From positions 124,001-188,000 of the forward strand of contig NZ_JAHCDN010000004.1 in the NCBI RefSeq assembly GCF_018413605.1: DNA of 64,000 nucleotides, given 5' to 3'. How positions within the stretch are numbered: position 1 is the first letter of the stretch; each line of letters opens with the position of its first letter. The DNA is from Variovorax sp. PCZ-1. Its GTDB lineage: Bacteria > Pseudomonadota > Gammaproteobacteria > Burkholderiales > Burkholderiaceae_C. Both the position numbers and the translations under genes were made by a program. Below, one piece after another: positions 17,087 to 25,991 of the stretch. The notes under the pieces were generated by a model, which worked only from the letters and a program-made list of their open reading frames with translations, was not told the origin of the DNA and ran no database searches.

Positions 17087-17845
17087 ATGCCCCGCAAATC
17101 TGCCGCCCCCAGCCTCTCCGAACGCGATGCCGCGCCTGGCGGCGTTGCCGCTGTTGATCGGGCGATGAGTTTGCTGCTGGTGTTTCGCGCTGGAGAAGAG
17201 CCACTCACGCTGGCTCAACTGGCCGAGCGCAGCGAACTCCACAAAAGCACGGTGCTGCGCTTACTTGCCTCTTTGGCGCACGCGATGCTGGTGGAGCGTT
17301 TACCAGATGGCCGCTACACACTCGGGCGCGGCATCGTGAGACTCCATCGCGTGCATCAAGCCAACTCCACGCTGGAGCGCATCGTGATGCCGGCGCTGCA
17401 CGAGCTCGTGCAGACCACGGGCGAGAGCGCAGCGCTGCATGCGCAATGGGGCAGCGGCGCGAGCGCGCAGCGCATCAGTTTGTTTCGCGTCGATAGCCCA
17501 CAGCCGATTCGGGATCACTACAAAGTTGGCGATATTTTGCCGATGAATGGCGGCACAGGCGCTCGTGTTTTGATAGCATTTAGCGCAGATTCTGCGCTGG
17601 CTAGCGCCCAAAAAGATCAAAATATTCTGAATCTCATCCGCAAGCGCGGCTACCACGCCGCTGTAGGCGACCGAGATTTGGAAGTGGCCGGCATCAGCGC
17701 GCCCGTGTTCAAAAACGAATCCGGCGAGCGCGTGCTTGTAGGCGCGCTGGTGCTCACCATGCCCGCCGGCCGCTACAGTGAAAACCACATCCCCAATGTC
17801 GTGCAGATGGCGCAGCGCCTCTCCATGAGCCTAGGCGCTGGCTGA
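17087..17845 (+). CDS. IclR family transcriptional regulator
   Basis: 252 residues. The winged helix-turn-helix (LTLAQLAERSELHKSTVLRL, then a wing with RLPDGRYTLG) lies at residues 39-75. The IclR effector domain has GTGARVLIAF near 160 and EVAGISAPVFKNESGERVLV near 205. It probably controls the divergent lyase/CoA-transferase genes and the Bug gene 35 bp downstream. An R1 element is inserted in frame at residues 161-176 (VLIAFSADSALASAQK), in a part of the effector domain where family members usually have a variable loop. Confidence 0.92.
   Translation: MPRKSAAPSLSERDAAPGGVAAVDRAMSLLLVFRAGEEPLTLAQLAERSELHKSTVLRLLASLAHAMLVERLPDGRYTLGRGIVRLHRVHQANSTLERIVMPALHELVQTTGESAALHAQWGSGASAQRISLFRVDSPQPIRDHYKVGDILPMNGGTGARVLIAFSADSALASAQKDQNILNLIRKRGYHAAVGDRDLEVAGISAPVFKNESGERVLVGALVLTMPAGRYSENHIPNVVQMAQRLSMSLGAG
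17566..17616 (+). repeat. R1 element, copy 5, translated within the iclR-type gene
   Basis: TTTTGATAGCATTTAGCGCA, then GATTCTGCGCTGGCTAGCGC. Compared with the consensus, CTATGCCGGC has diverged to CTGCGCTGGC. It is read in frame as VLIAFSADSALASA. Confidence 0.65.
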
Positions 17846-17880
17846 TGCGAACCGATACACTTTGACTGAGGAGACACCCG

Positions 17881-18885
17881 ATGAAAAGCAACTTCAACCA
17901 AGCTAGCTTCAAACGCAATTTCACCATCGTCCTGATGGCTGCGTGTGCTGCTTTCGCAGGCCTGCACAGCGCTGCCCACGCGCAAGCATCCTTCCCCAAC
18001 AAACCCATCACCCTCATCGTGCCCAACCCACCCGGCGGGTTGGTGGATGGCTCGGCGCGCATCGTCTCGGATGCGCTCGCCAAAGTGCTCGCTCAGCCCG
18101 TGGTGGTGACTAACCAACCCGGCGGCAGCGGCAATGTGGCTTATGGCAATGTGGCCAAGGCCGCGCCCGATGGCTACACCTTGCTCACCTCGTATTCCGC
18201 CTATCACGTGGGCTACCCACACATGAACCCTAAGCTGCCTTGGGCGCAGAAAGATCTCACGCCCGTGGCGCTCGTCACGGTAGCCACCAATGTGATCGCC
18301 GTGCATCCGAGCATTCAAGCTAACACCCTGCCCGAGTTCATCGCTTATGTGAAAAAGAATCCCGGCAAGCTCAGCTATGCCTCGCAAGGCAATGGCTCGC
18401 TCTCGCATATGGGCACAGAAATGTTCAAGCAGCGCAATGGCATCAGCATGGTGCACATCCCGTATCGCGGCTCGGGCGCGGCGATCACGGATGTGCTCTC
18501 TGGCCAAGTGCAAGTCTTCATCACCACACCGCCTTCCGTGATGGGGCATATCCAAGCGGGCAAGCTCAAAGGTTTGGCAGTCGCCGGCCCCACGCGCCAC
18601 AGCGGCATCCCCCATGTGCCCACAACGGCGGAGGCAGGCTTGAAAGGCTTTGAGCTAGAAGCCTGGGTCGGCATCTTCGCGCCAGCCGGCACGCCGCCCG
18701 ATGTGGTGGCCAAACTGAGTGGCGCGATCAAGCAAGCGATGGAAACGCCTGAGACCAAGAGCCGCGCTCAGACTGCGGGCATTGAGATTCGCTACAAAGA
18801 TGCAGCAGCTTTAGACGCACAAGTGAAGCAAGAGACCGAGTTTTGGGGCAAAGTCATCGCTTCGAGCAAGATCACGATGGATTGA
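17881..18885 (+). CDS. Bug/TctC-type periplasmic substrate-binding protein
   Basis: 334 residues preceded by GAGGAG at 8 nt. A long signal peptide with a hydrophobic core (IVLMAACAAFAGLHSAAHAQ) is followed by the Bug pattern FPNKPITLIVPNPPGGLVDG, TNQPGGSGNVAYGNVAKAAP, LSYASQGNGSLSHMGTEMFK and HIPYRGSGAAITDVLSGQVQ. It lies 35 bp after the IclR gene on the same strand. Together with the other Bug gene at 13640 it brackets the CoA-transferase/lyase module, and either one could bind its substrate. No membrane components are present. Confidence 0.94.
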   Translation: MKSNFNQASFKRNFTIVLMAACAAFAGLHSAAHAQASFPNKPITLIVPNPPGGLVDGSARIVSDALAKVLAQPVVVTNQPGGSGNVAYGNVAKAAPDGYTLLTSYSAYHVGYPHMNPKLPWAQKDLTPVALVTVATNVIAVHPSIQANTLPEFIAYVKKNPGKLSYASQGNGSLSHMGTEMFKQRNGISMVHIPYRGSGAAITDVLSGQVQVFITTPPSVMGHIQAGKLKGLAVAGPTRHSGIPHVPTTAEAGLKGFELEAWVGIFAPAGTPPDVVAKLSGAIKQAMETPETKSRAQTAGIEIRYKDAAALDAQVKQETEFWGKVIASSKITMD

Positions 18886-18974
18886 GCGATTGGCGTATTG
18901 CACATATTTTTGTCATTAATGCAGAAACTCGAAGGCTGTTAATCATCGAATCAGTCTGTAATACAGTCTGATCT

Positions 18975-19694
18975 ATGGAAAAAGCTCCCCGCGCAGTCTT
19001 GTTTGATGCCTATGGCACGTTGTTTGACGTGTACAGCGTGAGCATGGCTGCGGAGCAACTGTTTCCCGGTCAGGGGCAGCAGCTGGCGAAGGTGTGGCGG
19101 GATAAGCAGATTGAATATTCGCGGCTTTTGACGACCTGCAATCACGGCGCGCACTACGAGCCCTTCTGGAATGTGACGCAGAAGGCTTTGCGATACGCTA
19201 TAGAATTCATAGCTGCTTGCGCAGATTCTATGCCGGCGAATGGCCGATTCGACCTTAAAAATACCGATTCGGCTGTGACTCAGCTGATGAACCAATACCG
19301 CCATTTGTCAGCCTTCCCTGAGAACCGTGAGGTGCTCGCCGAATTGAAATCGCGCGGAATCGTCACGGGAATTTTGAGCAACGGCGATCCCGCGATGCTC
19401 AATGTTGCCGTGAAATCCGCCGGCTTGGCTGACGTGCTCGATCACGTGATCAGCATCGACAGCATCCGCAAATACAAAACCCATCCCGATGCCTACGCGC
19501 TCGGCTCCAACGCCACCGGTCTGCAGCCCAAACAAATGCTCTTCGTCAGCTCCAACGGCTGGGACGCCTTGGCCGCAGGCTGGGCAGGCTATCGCACGCT
19601 CTGGGTGAACCGTGCTGGCTTGCCCGCTGAACAAATCGGCCCTGCGCCTACGCGCATGGGTACGAGCTTGCGCGATGTTTTTTCGTTTTTCTAA
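18975..19694 (+). CDS. L-2-haloacid dehalogenase (HAD superfamily, type II)
   Basis: 239 residues. The nucleophile Asp11 lies in VLFDAYGTLFDVYSV. Other active-site motifs are LTTCNHGAHYEPFW, ILSNGDPAML near residue 135 and KTHPDAYAL with FVSSNGWDALAAGWAGYRT. These are the marks of type II dehalogenases, which convert L-2-haloacids to D-2-hydroxyacids. An R1 element is translated in frame at about residues 75-96 (AIEFIAACADSMPAN), in the cap domain, and lengthens it. Chloroacetate would give glycolate; malate synthase G directly downstream fits glycolate/glyoxylate use, though this link is inference. Confidence 0.9.
   Translation: MEKAPRAVLFDAYGTLFDVYSVSMAAEQLFPGQGQQLAKVWRDKQIEYSRLLTTCNHGAHYEPFWNVTQKALRYAIEFIAACADSMPANGRFDLKNTDSAVTQLMNQYRHLSAFPENREVLAELKSRGIVTGILSNGDPAMLNVAVKSAGLADVLDHVISIDSIRKYKTHPDAYALGSNATGLQPKQMLFVSSNGWDALAAGWAGYRTLWVNRAGLPAEQIGPAPTRMGTSLRDVFSFF
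19196..19262 (+). repeat. R1 element, copy 6, translated within the dehalogenase gene
   Basis: CGCTATAGAATTCATAGCTG, then CTTGCGCAGATTCTATGCCG, then GCGAATGGCCGATTCGACCT, ending TAAAAAT. This is one of the best preserved copies, yet it lies fully inside an intact reading frame. Confidence 0.85.
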
Positions 19695-19716
19695 TGCTAT
19701 TTCCATCCCACCAATA

Positions 19717-19811
19717 GAACGCAAAAGGCGCAAAAGTACGCAAAACACACAGAAAAAGCATTTCGAATTTTTTGCGCATTTTGCGTTTTTCTGCGTCTTT
19801 TGCGTTCTTTT
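19717..19811. repeat. R2 long inverted repeat, copy 2
   Basis: The left arm is GAACGCAAAAGGCGCAAAAG and onwards; the right arm ends CTGCGTCTTTTGCGTTCTTT. The arms match imperfectly. It is intergenic, between the dehalogenase and malate synthase genes. Confidence 0.85.
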
Positions 19812-19853
19812 CTTTATTTATCCAAATCTCATTAACCGAAAACCGAGGCTCCT

Positions 19854-22067
19854 ATGACCAAACGTACACAAAAGCACTCACTGCAAGTTGCCACCAACTT
19901 ACATGATTTCATCGAAGCAAAAGTTCTCCCCGCCGCTGGCGTGAAGAGCGATAAATTTTGGAAAGGCTTTGACGCGATCGTGCAAGACCTTTCACCGAAA
20001 AACATCGCCCTGCTCGCTGAGCGTGACCGCATTCAAACCGCGATGGATGGATGGCACAAAGCCAATCCTGGCCCCGTGTCTGACATGAAGGCTTATCGCA
20101 AATTCCTCTCCAGCATCGACTACCTCGTGCCCGAGCCGAAGAACGTCAAAGTCACCACGAAGAACGTGGATGCTGAGCTCGCCACACTCGCAGGCCCGCA
20201 ACTCGTCGTACCGATCTTGAACGCTCGCTATGCGCTCAACGCCGCGAACGCACGCTGGGGCAGTTTGTATGACGCGCTCTATGGCACGGATGCCATCTCT
20301 GAAGAAGGCGGCAAAGCCAAAGGCCCCGGCTACAACGAAGCACGCGGCGCGGAAGTCGTGCGCCAAGGCCGCTATTTGCTCGACCAGTGTGCCCCGCTTG
20401 CCAAGGGCTCACATTCCGATAGCAAACTTTATAGCGTTTCTGCCGGCAAACTGGTGATTTCGCTTCAAAATGGCAGCAAAGTCGGCTTGAAAGATGCCAA
20501 GCAGTTCATCGGCTACCAAGGCTCTGCCGCTGCGCCTTCTGGCATCTTGTTGCAACACAACGGCTTGCATCTGCACATCGTGATCGACAAAGCGCATCGC
20601 ATCGGCAGCACCGATGCCGCAGGCGTGGCAGACATTGTGATGGAAGCGGCTCTGTCTACCATTCTCGATCTGGAAGACTCCGTGGCCGTGGTGGATGCAG
20701 ACGACAAAGTGCTGGCCTACAGCAACTGGCTCGGCATTTTGGACGGCACGTTGACTGAGAGCTTTGACAAAGGCGGCCAGACTTTGAAGCGCGGCCTCAA
20801 CAAAGACCGCGACTACACAAAACCCAGCGGAAAAGGCGAAGTGAAGCTCCACGGCCGCAGCTTGCTGTTCCTCCGCAACGTCGGCCACTTGATGACCAAC
20901 CCTGCGATCCTCTACACCGCTAAAAACGGCAAGACGCTAGAAATCCCAGAAGGCATTTTGGATGCCGTGATCACCACCGCCATCGCCTTGGTTGATCTGC
21001 AAAAGAAAAAATCCCACGCCTTCCGCAACAGCCGCACAGGCAGCGTCTACATCGTCAAACCCAAAATGCACGGCCCCAAAGAAGTGGGCTTTGCCGATGA
21101 GCTTTTTGGCCGCGTTGAGAAACTGCTCGGCTTGAAACCCAGCACCGTCAAACTCGGCATCATGGACGAAGAGCGCCGCACCTCGGTCAACCTCAAGGCT
21201 TGTATCGCAGCAGCGAAATCACGCGTGGCCTTCATCAACACCGGCTTCCTAGACCGCACCGGCGACGAAATGCACACCTGCATGCTGGGCGGCCCCGTGA
21301 TGCGCAAGGGTGACATGAAAACCAGCGCCTGGCTGGGTGCTTACGAGAAGAATAACGTCATCGTCGGCCTGCAAAGCGGCCTGCGCGGCAAAGCGCAAAT
21401 CGGCAAAGGCATGTGGGCCATGCCCGACCTGATGGCCGCCATGCTGCAACAAAAAGTGGCCCAGCCCCTGGCCGGTGCCAACACCGCCTGGGTGCCCAGC
21501 CCCACCGGTGCCACCCTGCACGCCATCCACTACCACCAAGTCAACGTGCCTGCGCTGCAAAAGCAAATGGAAAAAGCCATCGCCAAGCAAGATGCGAAAG
21601 CCGTGCGCGAAGACACGCTTTCTAAGCTCTTGCAATTCCCAGTGGTAGCGAAAGCTGATTGGAGCGCCGAAGACAAACAAAAAGAACTCGACAACAACGC
21701 CCAAGGCATCCTAGGCTACGTCGTCCGCTGGATCGACCAAGGCGTCGGCTGCTCCAAGGTGCCCGACATCAACGGCGTAGGCCTCATGGAAGATCGCGCG
21801 ACACTCCGCATCAGCAGCCAACACATGGCCAACTGGTTGCATCACGGCGTCGTCACCGAAGCGCAAATCAAAGAGACGCTCAAGCGCATGGCAGCCGTTG
21901 TCGATGGTCAAAACAAAGGCGATCCACTCTACAAAAACATGGCTGGAAACGAAAAAGGCGCGGCTTACCAAGCGGCATGTGATTTGGTCTTCAAAGGCAA
22001 AGAGCAACCCAGCGGCTACACCGAGCCACTGCTGCATGCTTGGCGTTTGAAGGTGAAAGCCGCTTAA
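19854..22067 (+). CDS. glcB: Malate synthase G
   Basis: 737 residues, slightly longer than the 723 of E. coli. The glcB-type motifs are present: [40 protein letters not shown], the segment [20 protein letters not shown], and [20 protein letters not shown] with the conserved Cys near the C-terminus. It condenses glyoxylate with acetyl-CoA to malate in the cytosol, the exit of glycolate and glyoxylate metabolism. The start has GAGG 8 nt upstream. It is followed by an R1 copy and a strong terminator. Confidence 0.97.
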   Translation: MTKRTQKHSLQVATNLHDFIEAKVLPAAGVKSDKFWKGFDAIVQDLSPKNIALLAERDRIQTAMDGWHKANPGPVSDMKAYRKFLSSIDYLVPEPKNVKVTTKNVDAELATLAGPQLVVPILNARYALNAANARWGSLYDALYGTDAISEEGGKAKGPGYNEARGAEVVRQGRYLLDQCAPLAKGSHSDSKLYSVSAGKLVISLQNGSKVGLKDAKQFIGYQGSAAAPSGILLQHNGLHLHIVIDKAHRIGSTDAAGVADIVMEAALSTILDLEDSVAVVDADDKVLAYSNWLGILDGTLTESFDKGGQTLKRGLNKDRDYTKPSGKGEVKLHGRSLLFLRNVGHLMTNPAILYTAKNGKTLEIPEGILDAVITTAIALVDLQKKKSHAFRNSRTGSVYIVKPKMHGPKEVGFADELFGRVEKLLGLKPSTVKLGIMDEERRTSVNLKACIAAAKSRVAFINTGFLDRTGDEMHTCMLGGPVMRKGDMKTSAWLGAYEKNNVIVGLQSGLRGKAQIGKGMWAMPDLMAAMLQQKVAQPLAGANTAWVPSPTGATLHAIHYHQVNVPALQKQMEKAIAKQDAKAVREDTLSKLLQFPVVAKADWSAEDKQKELDNNAQGILGYVVRWIDQGVGCSKVPDINGVGLMEDRATLRISSQHMANWLHHGVVTEAQIKETLKRMAAVVDGQNKGDPLYKNMAGNEKGAAYQAACDLVFKGKEQPSGYTEPLLHAWRLKVKAA

Positions 22068-22069
22068 AT

Positions 22070-22136
22070 TTACTATTAATTCAATAGCACTCTGCGCAGA
22101 TTCTATGCCGGCAATCCTTTGATTTCGATATAAAAA
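22070..22136 (+). repeat. R1 element, copy 7
   Basis: TTACTATTAATTCAATAGCA, then CTCTGCGCAGATTCTATGCC, then GGCAATCCTTTGATTTCGAT. A near-consensus copy in the 3' untranslated region of glcB, just before the terminator. Confidence 0.88.
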
Positions 22137-22142
22137 TCCCGT

Positions 22143-22171
22143 AAAAAAGGCATCCTCGGATGCCTTTTTTT
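22143..22171. terminator. Bidirectional intrinsic terminator between glcB and the rRNA pseudouridine synthase gene
   Basis: AAAAAAGGCATCCTCGGATG then CCTTTTTTT: a 7-bp GC-containing stem with an A run on the left and a T run on the right. It can terminate the convergent transcripts from both sides. Confidence 0.9.
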
Positions 22172-22197
22172 ATGTCGCCAGGGTTCTCTCAGATGCC

Positions 22198-23052
22198 CTA
22201 AAACCTCTCACTCGCCCCCAAATACCGCCACTGCCCCACCGGCAACTGCCCCAGTTTCACATTGCCGATGCGCACACGCTTGAGGCCTGTGACGTGCAAG
22301 CCCACGGCTTCGCACATGCGGCGGATTTGTCGCTTTTTGCCTTCTTTCAATACAAAGCGCAGTTGCTCTGGGTTTTGCCAATCGACTTGCGCGCGCTTGA
22401 GTGGTTGGCCATCTAGGCTGATGCCATGGCGCAGCAGATTGAGCTTCTCCAGAGGGAATTGTTTTTGCACATCGGGCGTTTGCATATTGCGATTGGCCGC
22501 GTCTTTTGCGCGCACGAGGCTCACGCGCACGAGGTATTCTTTTTCGACTTCAGAATCTTCGCCAATGAGCTGGCGCGCCACGCGGCCGTCTTGCGTGAGC
22601 ACGAGCAGGCCGGTGGAATCAATATCCAAGCGCCCTGCCGGCGCCAAGCCACGCAGTTGATCGCGAACAAAGCGCAAAGGGCTTGAGTCGCCCAGCCAAT
22701 GTGCGCGGCTTGCTATCAAAACTACAGCAGGTTCATGGCCATCTTCTGCTTGGCCGCTCACGTAGCCCACTGGTTTGTTAAGCAAAATCGTGACTTGCCC
22801 AGCCTGATGGCCTTGCGCTTTTTTATCCACTTCCACACGATCTTGCGGCGTAACTTTCACACCCATCGCTGCAATTTCGCCATTGACCTTGACCCAGCCC
22901 TGCTCGATCCAATCATCGGCTTCGCGGCGTGAACACAAGCCCAGCTCGGCCATGCGTTTGTTCAGGCGAATCGGCTCAACAGGCGCTGCTGGCGCTTTGA
23001 TCACGCGAACAGCTTTGACAACTTTAGGCAAGACTTTAGGAATGTCACTCAT
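22198..23052 (-). CDS. 16S/23S rRNA pseudouridine synthase (RsuA/RluB/RluF family)
   Basis: 284 residues. An N-terminal S4 RNA-binding domain (MAELGLCSRREADDWIEQGW) is followed by the catalytic domain, with the nucleophile Asp in GRLDIDSTGLLVLTQDG near residue 135, and KEGKKRQIRRMCEAVGLHV. The family isomerises specific uridines in rRNA; which member this is cannot be told from motifs. The ATG lies 1 nt after the Crp/Fnr stop (TGAGATG), so the two are co-translated; a TTG 6 codons upstream is less likely. Residues near 110 (VVLIASRAHWLG) derive from an R1 copy. Confidence 0.9.
   Translation of the reverse strand: MSDIPKVLPKVVKAVRVIKAPAAPVEPIRLNKRMAELGLCSRREADDWIEQGWVKVNGEIAAMGVKVTPQDRVEVDKKAQGHQAGQVTILLNKPVGYVSGQAEDGHEPAVVLIASRAHWLGDSSPLRFVRDQLRGLAPAGRLDIDSTGLLVLTQDGRVARQLIGEDSEVEKEYLVRVSLVRAKDAANRNMQTPDVQKQFPLEKLNLLRHGISLDGQPLKRAQVDWQNPEQLRFVLKEGKKRQIRRMCEAVGLHVTGLKRVRIGNVKLGQLPVGQWRYLGASERF
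22693..22731 (-). repeat. R1 element, copy 8 (diverged), within the pseudouridine synthase gene
   Basis: On the minus strand GTAGTTTTGATAGCAAGCCG, then CGCACATTGGCTGGGC. Only the GATAGCA...GCGCA part is well kept. It is read in the same frame as the copies in iclR and dacA (VLIASRAHWLG against NLIALRAGFMP). Confidence 0.5.
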
Positions 23053-23053
23053 C

Positions 23054-23785
23054 TCAAGCCACCGTGACAAAAGCCGCTTGACGCAGTGCAGGAATATTCG
23101 GCACTTTCAGGCCGCCGTATTCGATGCGAACCAGCTGACGCAACTCCAGCTCACGCAAAGCTTGGTTCACACGCTGTCGAGACAAGCCAACGAGATTCGC
23201 CAACTCTTGCTGAGTGATTCGCAAAATATTGCTCGCGCCGGGGTAGAGCACAGGATTGAACAAACCCGCCAAGCCGGCAGCCACGCGCGCCTCAGGGCTG
23301 GTCATGCGATCGCTCTCACGCGCCGCGATGAATTGCCCGACGCGCTCATTGAGCTGGTTCATCACGAAACGATTGAAAGCAATGCTTTGATCAAGCAGCC
23401 AGTGAAATGTCTCTACCGGAATACCTGCCACCGTGCTCGGGCGCAGGGCTTGGATGTTGTAGCGATAGTTCTCTTGCTTGAGCACCGTGCCTTCGCCAAA
23501 CCAGCCGCCAGGCGGTACGCCAATGAGCGTGATGCTGCGGCCATCGGGCGTTTCATTGCTCATCTTGAGCAGGCCATCGATCAAGCCAAACCAATAGGTG
23601 ACTGGCCTGCCCACACGCACCACGTAATCACCACTTTTCGCATCACCCACTTGCAAGGCGGCGCGCGCGCGAAGCTGATGCTGGGGCTCCAAGACAGCCA
23701 GCCATGGGATGCTTTGCATCTCTGCTTCTGTCGGCGAACGACGGCGCTGCGACAAACTCAGTTCTTCAGGGGCAGATTTACTCAT
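23054..23785 (-). CDS. Crp/Fnr family transcriptional regulator
   Basis: 243 residues. An N-terminal cyclic-nucleotide-binding-type beta barrel (GDYVVRVGRPVTYWFGLIDG, GVPPGGWFGEGTVLKQENYR) is followed by the dimerisation helix and a C-terminal winged helix-turn-helix (ITQQELANLVGLSRQRVNQA). The four-cysteine N-terminus of Fnr is absent, so it does not carry that iron-sulfur cluster. It is divergent from the acyl-CoA ligase/liv cluster, an arrangement seen repeatedly in Burkholderiales, and probably regulates it. A CRP-geometry palindrome lies in the shared intergenic region. Confidence 0.9.
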   Translation of the reverse strand: MSKSAPEELSLSQRRRSPTEAEMQSIPWLAVLEPQHQLRARAALQVGDAKSGDYVVRVGRPVTYWFGLIDGLLKMSNETPDGRSITLIGVPPGGWFGEGTVLKQENYRYNIQALRPSTVAGIPVETFHWLLDQSIAFNRFVMNQLNERVGQFIAARESDRMTSPEARVAAGLAGLFNPVLYPGASNILRITQQELANLVGLSRQRVNQALRELELRQLVRIEYGGLKVPNIPALRQAAFVTVA

Positions 23786-23852
23786 AGAAAGTCAGTGATA
23801 GTAAGTATGGCGACAGTACAAGGGTTATTCCGAAGCAGTGTTTCCCCTAAAT

Positions 23853-23868
23853 TGTCGCTATACCGACA
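23853..23868. promoter_or_regulatory. Candidate Crp/Fnr-type operator
   Basis: TGTCGCTATACCGACA has the TGTCG-N6-CGACA layout, the same 5-6-5 geometry as CRP and CooA sites. A further matching half-arm, TATGGCGACA, lies at 23806-23815 in inverted orientation to TGTCGCTATA at 23853-23862. It lies 37 bp upstream of the ligase start. Confidence 0.5.
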
Positions 23869-23905
23869 TGATAACGTCAAATGCATCGCTAAAGTTGCAT
23901 TCACT

Positions 23906-25849
23906 ATGCAGACTTTCCCTCAATTGCTGCTCAAACATGCTGCCGAGCGCCCCCAAGCACCGGCCATGCGCGAGAAAGAATATGGCATCTGGCAAACCAT
24001 TGGCTGGCAGGCTTTGGCCACGCTTGTTGAGCACATCGCTTGTGGCTTGCACCAAGCAGGCTTGAAGCGCGGTGAGCATATGGTGGTGATCGGCTCGAAT
24101 CGCCCGCGCCTGTATGCGAGCATGCTAGCCGCGCAGTCGCTGGGCGCGATTCCTGTGCCTCTGTATCAAGATGCGGTAGCTGCTGAATGCGTGTTTCCTA
24201 TCACCAATGCTGAGATTCGCTTTGGCATTGTGGAAGACCAAGAGCAGGTGGACAAACTCTTGGAAGTGCAGGAGAGCTGCCCGCTGCTGACGAATTTTTG
24301 GTTCGACGATCCACGTGGCCTACGCAATTACAAAGAAGCTGGCTTGGATTCGCTGGACAATTTGATTGAAGCGGGCGCCAAGTTTGCTGCGAGCAACCCT
24401 GGTTTCTTCAAAAAGGAAGCGGCGATTGCACAGCCACACGATGTGGCCGCCATGTTTTTCACCTCAGGCACGACAGGCAATCCCAAAGGCGTGGTGCATA
24501 CGCATCTCTCGCTGCTCGATCGCAGCGAAGCTGGCGCGAAGTTTGACAAGCTCACATCGAGCGAAGATGTGCTCGCCTACTTGCCTCCGGCATGGATTGG
24601 CCAAAACATTTTCAGCTACGCCCAGTGGCTGATTTGCGGCTACACCGTGAACTGCCCCGAGAGCGCAGCCACAGTAACGATTGACCTCAAAGAAATCGGC
24701 CCGACATATTACTTCGCTCCGCCGCGCGTGTTTGAAGGCTTGCTCACCAGTGTGATGATTCGCATGGAAGATGCAGGCAGCATCAAGCGCGCGATCTTCA
24801 AAACCTTCATGGATGTGGCCAAGAAAGTTGGCCCCGACAAGATGGATGGTAAGTCGGTTGGCTTTGCAGACAGCATCATGTATGCGCTGGGCAATTTCTT
24901 CGTCTATGGCCCGCTGCGCAACAACCTCGGCATGAGCCGCGTGCGCGTGGCCTACACCGCAGGCGAAGCCATTGGCCCAGATCTCTTCACCTTCTATCGC
25001 TCAATTGGTATTAACCTCAAGCAGCTTTATGGCTCTACTGAGACTGCTGTGTTCGTTTGCTTGCAGCCTGATAACGCTGTGCGTGCTGACACCGTCGGTG
25101 TGCCGATTGATGGCGTAGAAATCAAGCTTGATGACAACGGTGAAATTCTCGTGAAATCACCTGGCTTGCTCAAAGAGTATTTCAAGAATCCTCAAGCCAC
25201 AGCCGAAGTGAAAACGGCTGATGGCTGGTATCGCACCAGCGATGCAGGCTTCATTGATGCCAGCGGCCAGCTCAAGATCATTGACCGCGTGAAAGACGTC
25301 GGCCGCATCAAAGGCGGCGTGAACGACGGCGCGATGTTTGCGCCCAAGTATGTAGAAAACAAACTCAAGTTTTTCCAGCACATCAAAGAAGCGGTGGCCT
25401 ATGGCGATGGGCGCGATCAGGTGTGCGTGATGCTCAACATCGACATGAACGCGGTGGGCAACTGGGCGGAGCGCCGCAACTTGCCTTATGCTGGCTACAC
25501 CGATCTCGCTCAGAAAAATGAGGTCTATCAGCTCATTCGCGAGTGCGTGGAATCAGTCAATGCCGACTTATCTCGCGATACATTGCTTGCAGGCAGCCAG
25601 ATCAGCCGCTTCCTCGTTCTGCACAAAGAACTCGATGCGGATGATGGCGAATTGACACGCACCAACAAAGTCCGCCGTGGCTTTATCGGCGATAAATACC
25701 AGCCTTTGATTGACGCGCTGTATGGCGGCAAAAAAGAGCAATACATCGAGACGGTCGTCAAATTCGAAGATGGCCGCAGCGGCAAGGTATCTGCGACTTT
25801 GAAGATTGAGGATGCAAAGACATTTGCTCCTTTGAAGGTGGCTGCGTGA
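23906..25849 (+). CDS. AMP-forming long-chain-type acyl-CoA synthetase
   Basis: 647 residues from ATG at 23906. A much longer reading to 22883 is open but runs antisense through the Crp/Fnr and pseudouridine synthase genes, so it is rejected. Motifs are FTSGTTGNPKGVVHTHLSLL (P-loop), KQLYGSTETAVFVC (A5), GWYRTSDAGFIDASGQLKI with DRVKDVGRIKGGV (A7-A8), and a C-terminal TRTNKVRRGFI. Such enzymes activate a carboxylic acid to its CoA ester. It opens a transcription unit with a full liv-type ABC transporter, so the transporter probably imports the acid it activates, perhaps aromatic or medium-chain; the substrate is inference. Confidence 0.92.
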   Translation: MQTFPQLLLKHAAERPQAPAMREKEYGIWQTIGWQALATLVEHIACGLHQAGLKRGEHMVVIGSNRPRLYASMLAAQSLGAIPVPLYQDAVAAECVFPITNAEIRFGIVEDQEQVDKLLEVQESCPLLTNFWFDDPRGLRNYKEAGLDSLDNLIEAGAKFAASNPGFFKKEAAIAQPHDVAAMFFTSGTTGNPKGVVHTHLSLLDRSEAGAKFDKLTSSEDVLAYLPPAWIGQNIFSYAQWLICGYTVNCPESAATVTIDLKEIGPTYYFAPPRVFEGLLTSVMIRMEDAGSIKRAIFKTFMDVAKKVGPDKMDGKSVGFADSIMYALGNFFVYGPLRNNLGMSRVRVAYTAGEAIGPDLFTFYRSIGINLKQLYGSTETAVFVCLQPDNAVRADTVGVPIDGVEIKLDDNGEILVKSPGLLKEYFKNPQATAEVKTADGWYRTSDAGFIDASGQLKIIDRVKDVGRIKGGVNDGAMFAPKYVENKLKFFQHIKEAVAYGDGRDQVCVMLNIDMNAVGNWAERRNLPYAGYTDLAQKNEVYQLIRECVESVNADLSRDTLLAGSQISRFLVLHKELDADDGELTRTNKVRRGFIGDKYQPLIDALYGGKKEQYIETVVKFEDGRSGKVSATLKIEDAKTFAPLKVAA

Positions 25850-25864
25850 GTCATCATGAGAATA

Positions 25865-25964
25865 GAACGCAAAAGACGCAAAAAAACGCAAAAGACGCAA
25901 AAATGAAATTCATTTCTTGTTTTATCTTCTGCGAATTTTGCGTCTTTTTGCGTCTTTTGCGTTC
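25865..25964. repeat. R2 long inverted repeat, copy 3
   Basis: GAACGCAAAAGACGCAAAAA to the left and TTTTTGCGTCTTTTGCGTTC to the right, with a 20-30 nt centre. It lies between the acyl-CoA synthetase and the livG-type gene, inside a presumed operon, so it is transcribed and could fold into a very long hairpin. Confidence 0.92.
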
Positions 25965-25991
25965 TTCTTTTCAAAGAGAAACAACCTAAAG

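Noticed and set aside
20418-20460. R1-like words (GATAGCA, TATAGC, TGCCGGC) in malate synthase G
   Set aside because: The translated segment ([17 protein letters not shown]) fits the malate synthase G family, and the word spacing differs from R1.
22883-23905. Very long open frame that would extend the acyl-CoA synthetase by 341 residues
   Set aside because: It runs antisense through the Crp/Fnr and pseudouridine synthase genes, both with clear motifs. The conserved ligase starts at 23906.
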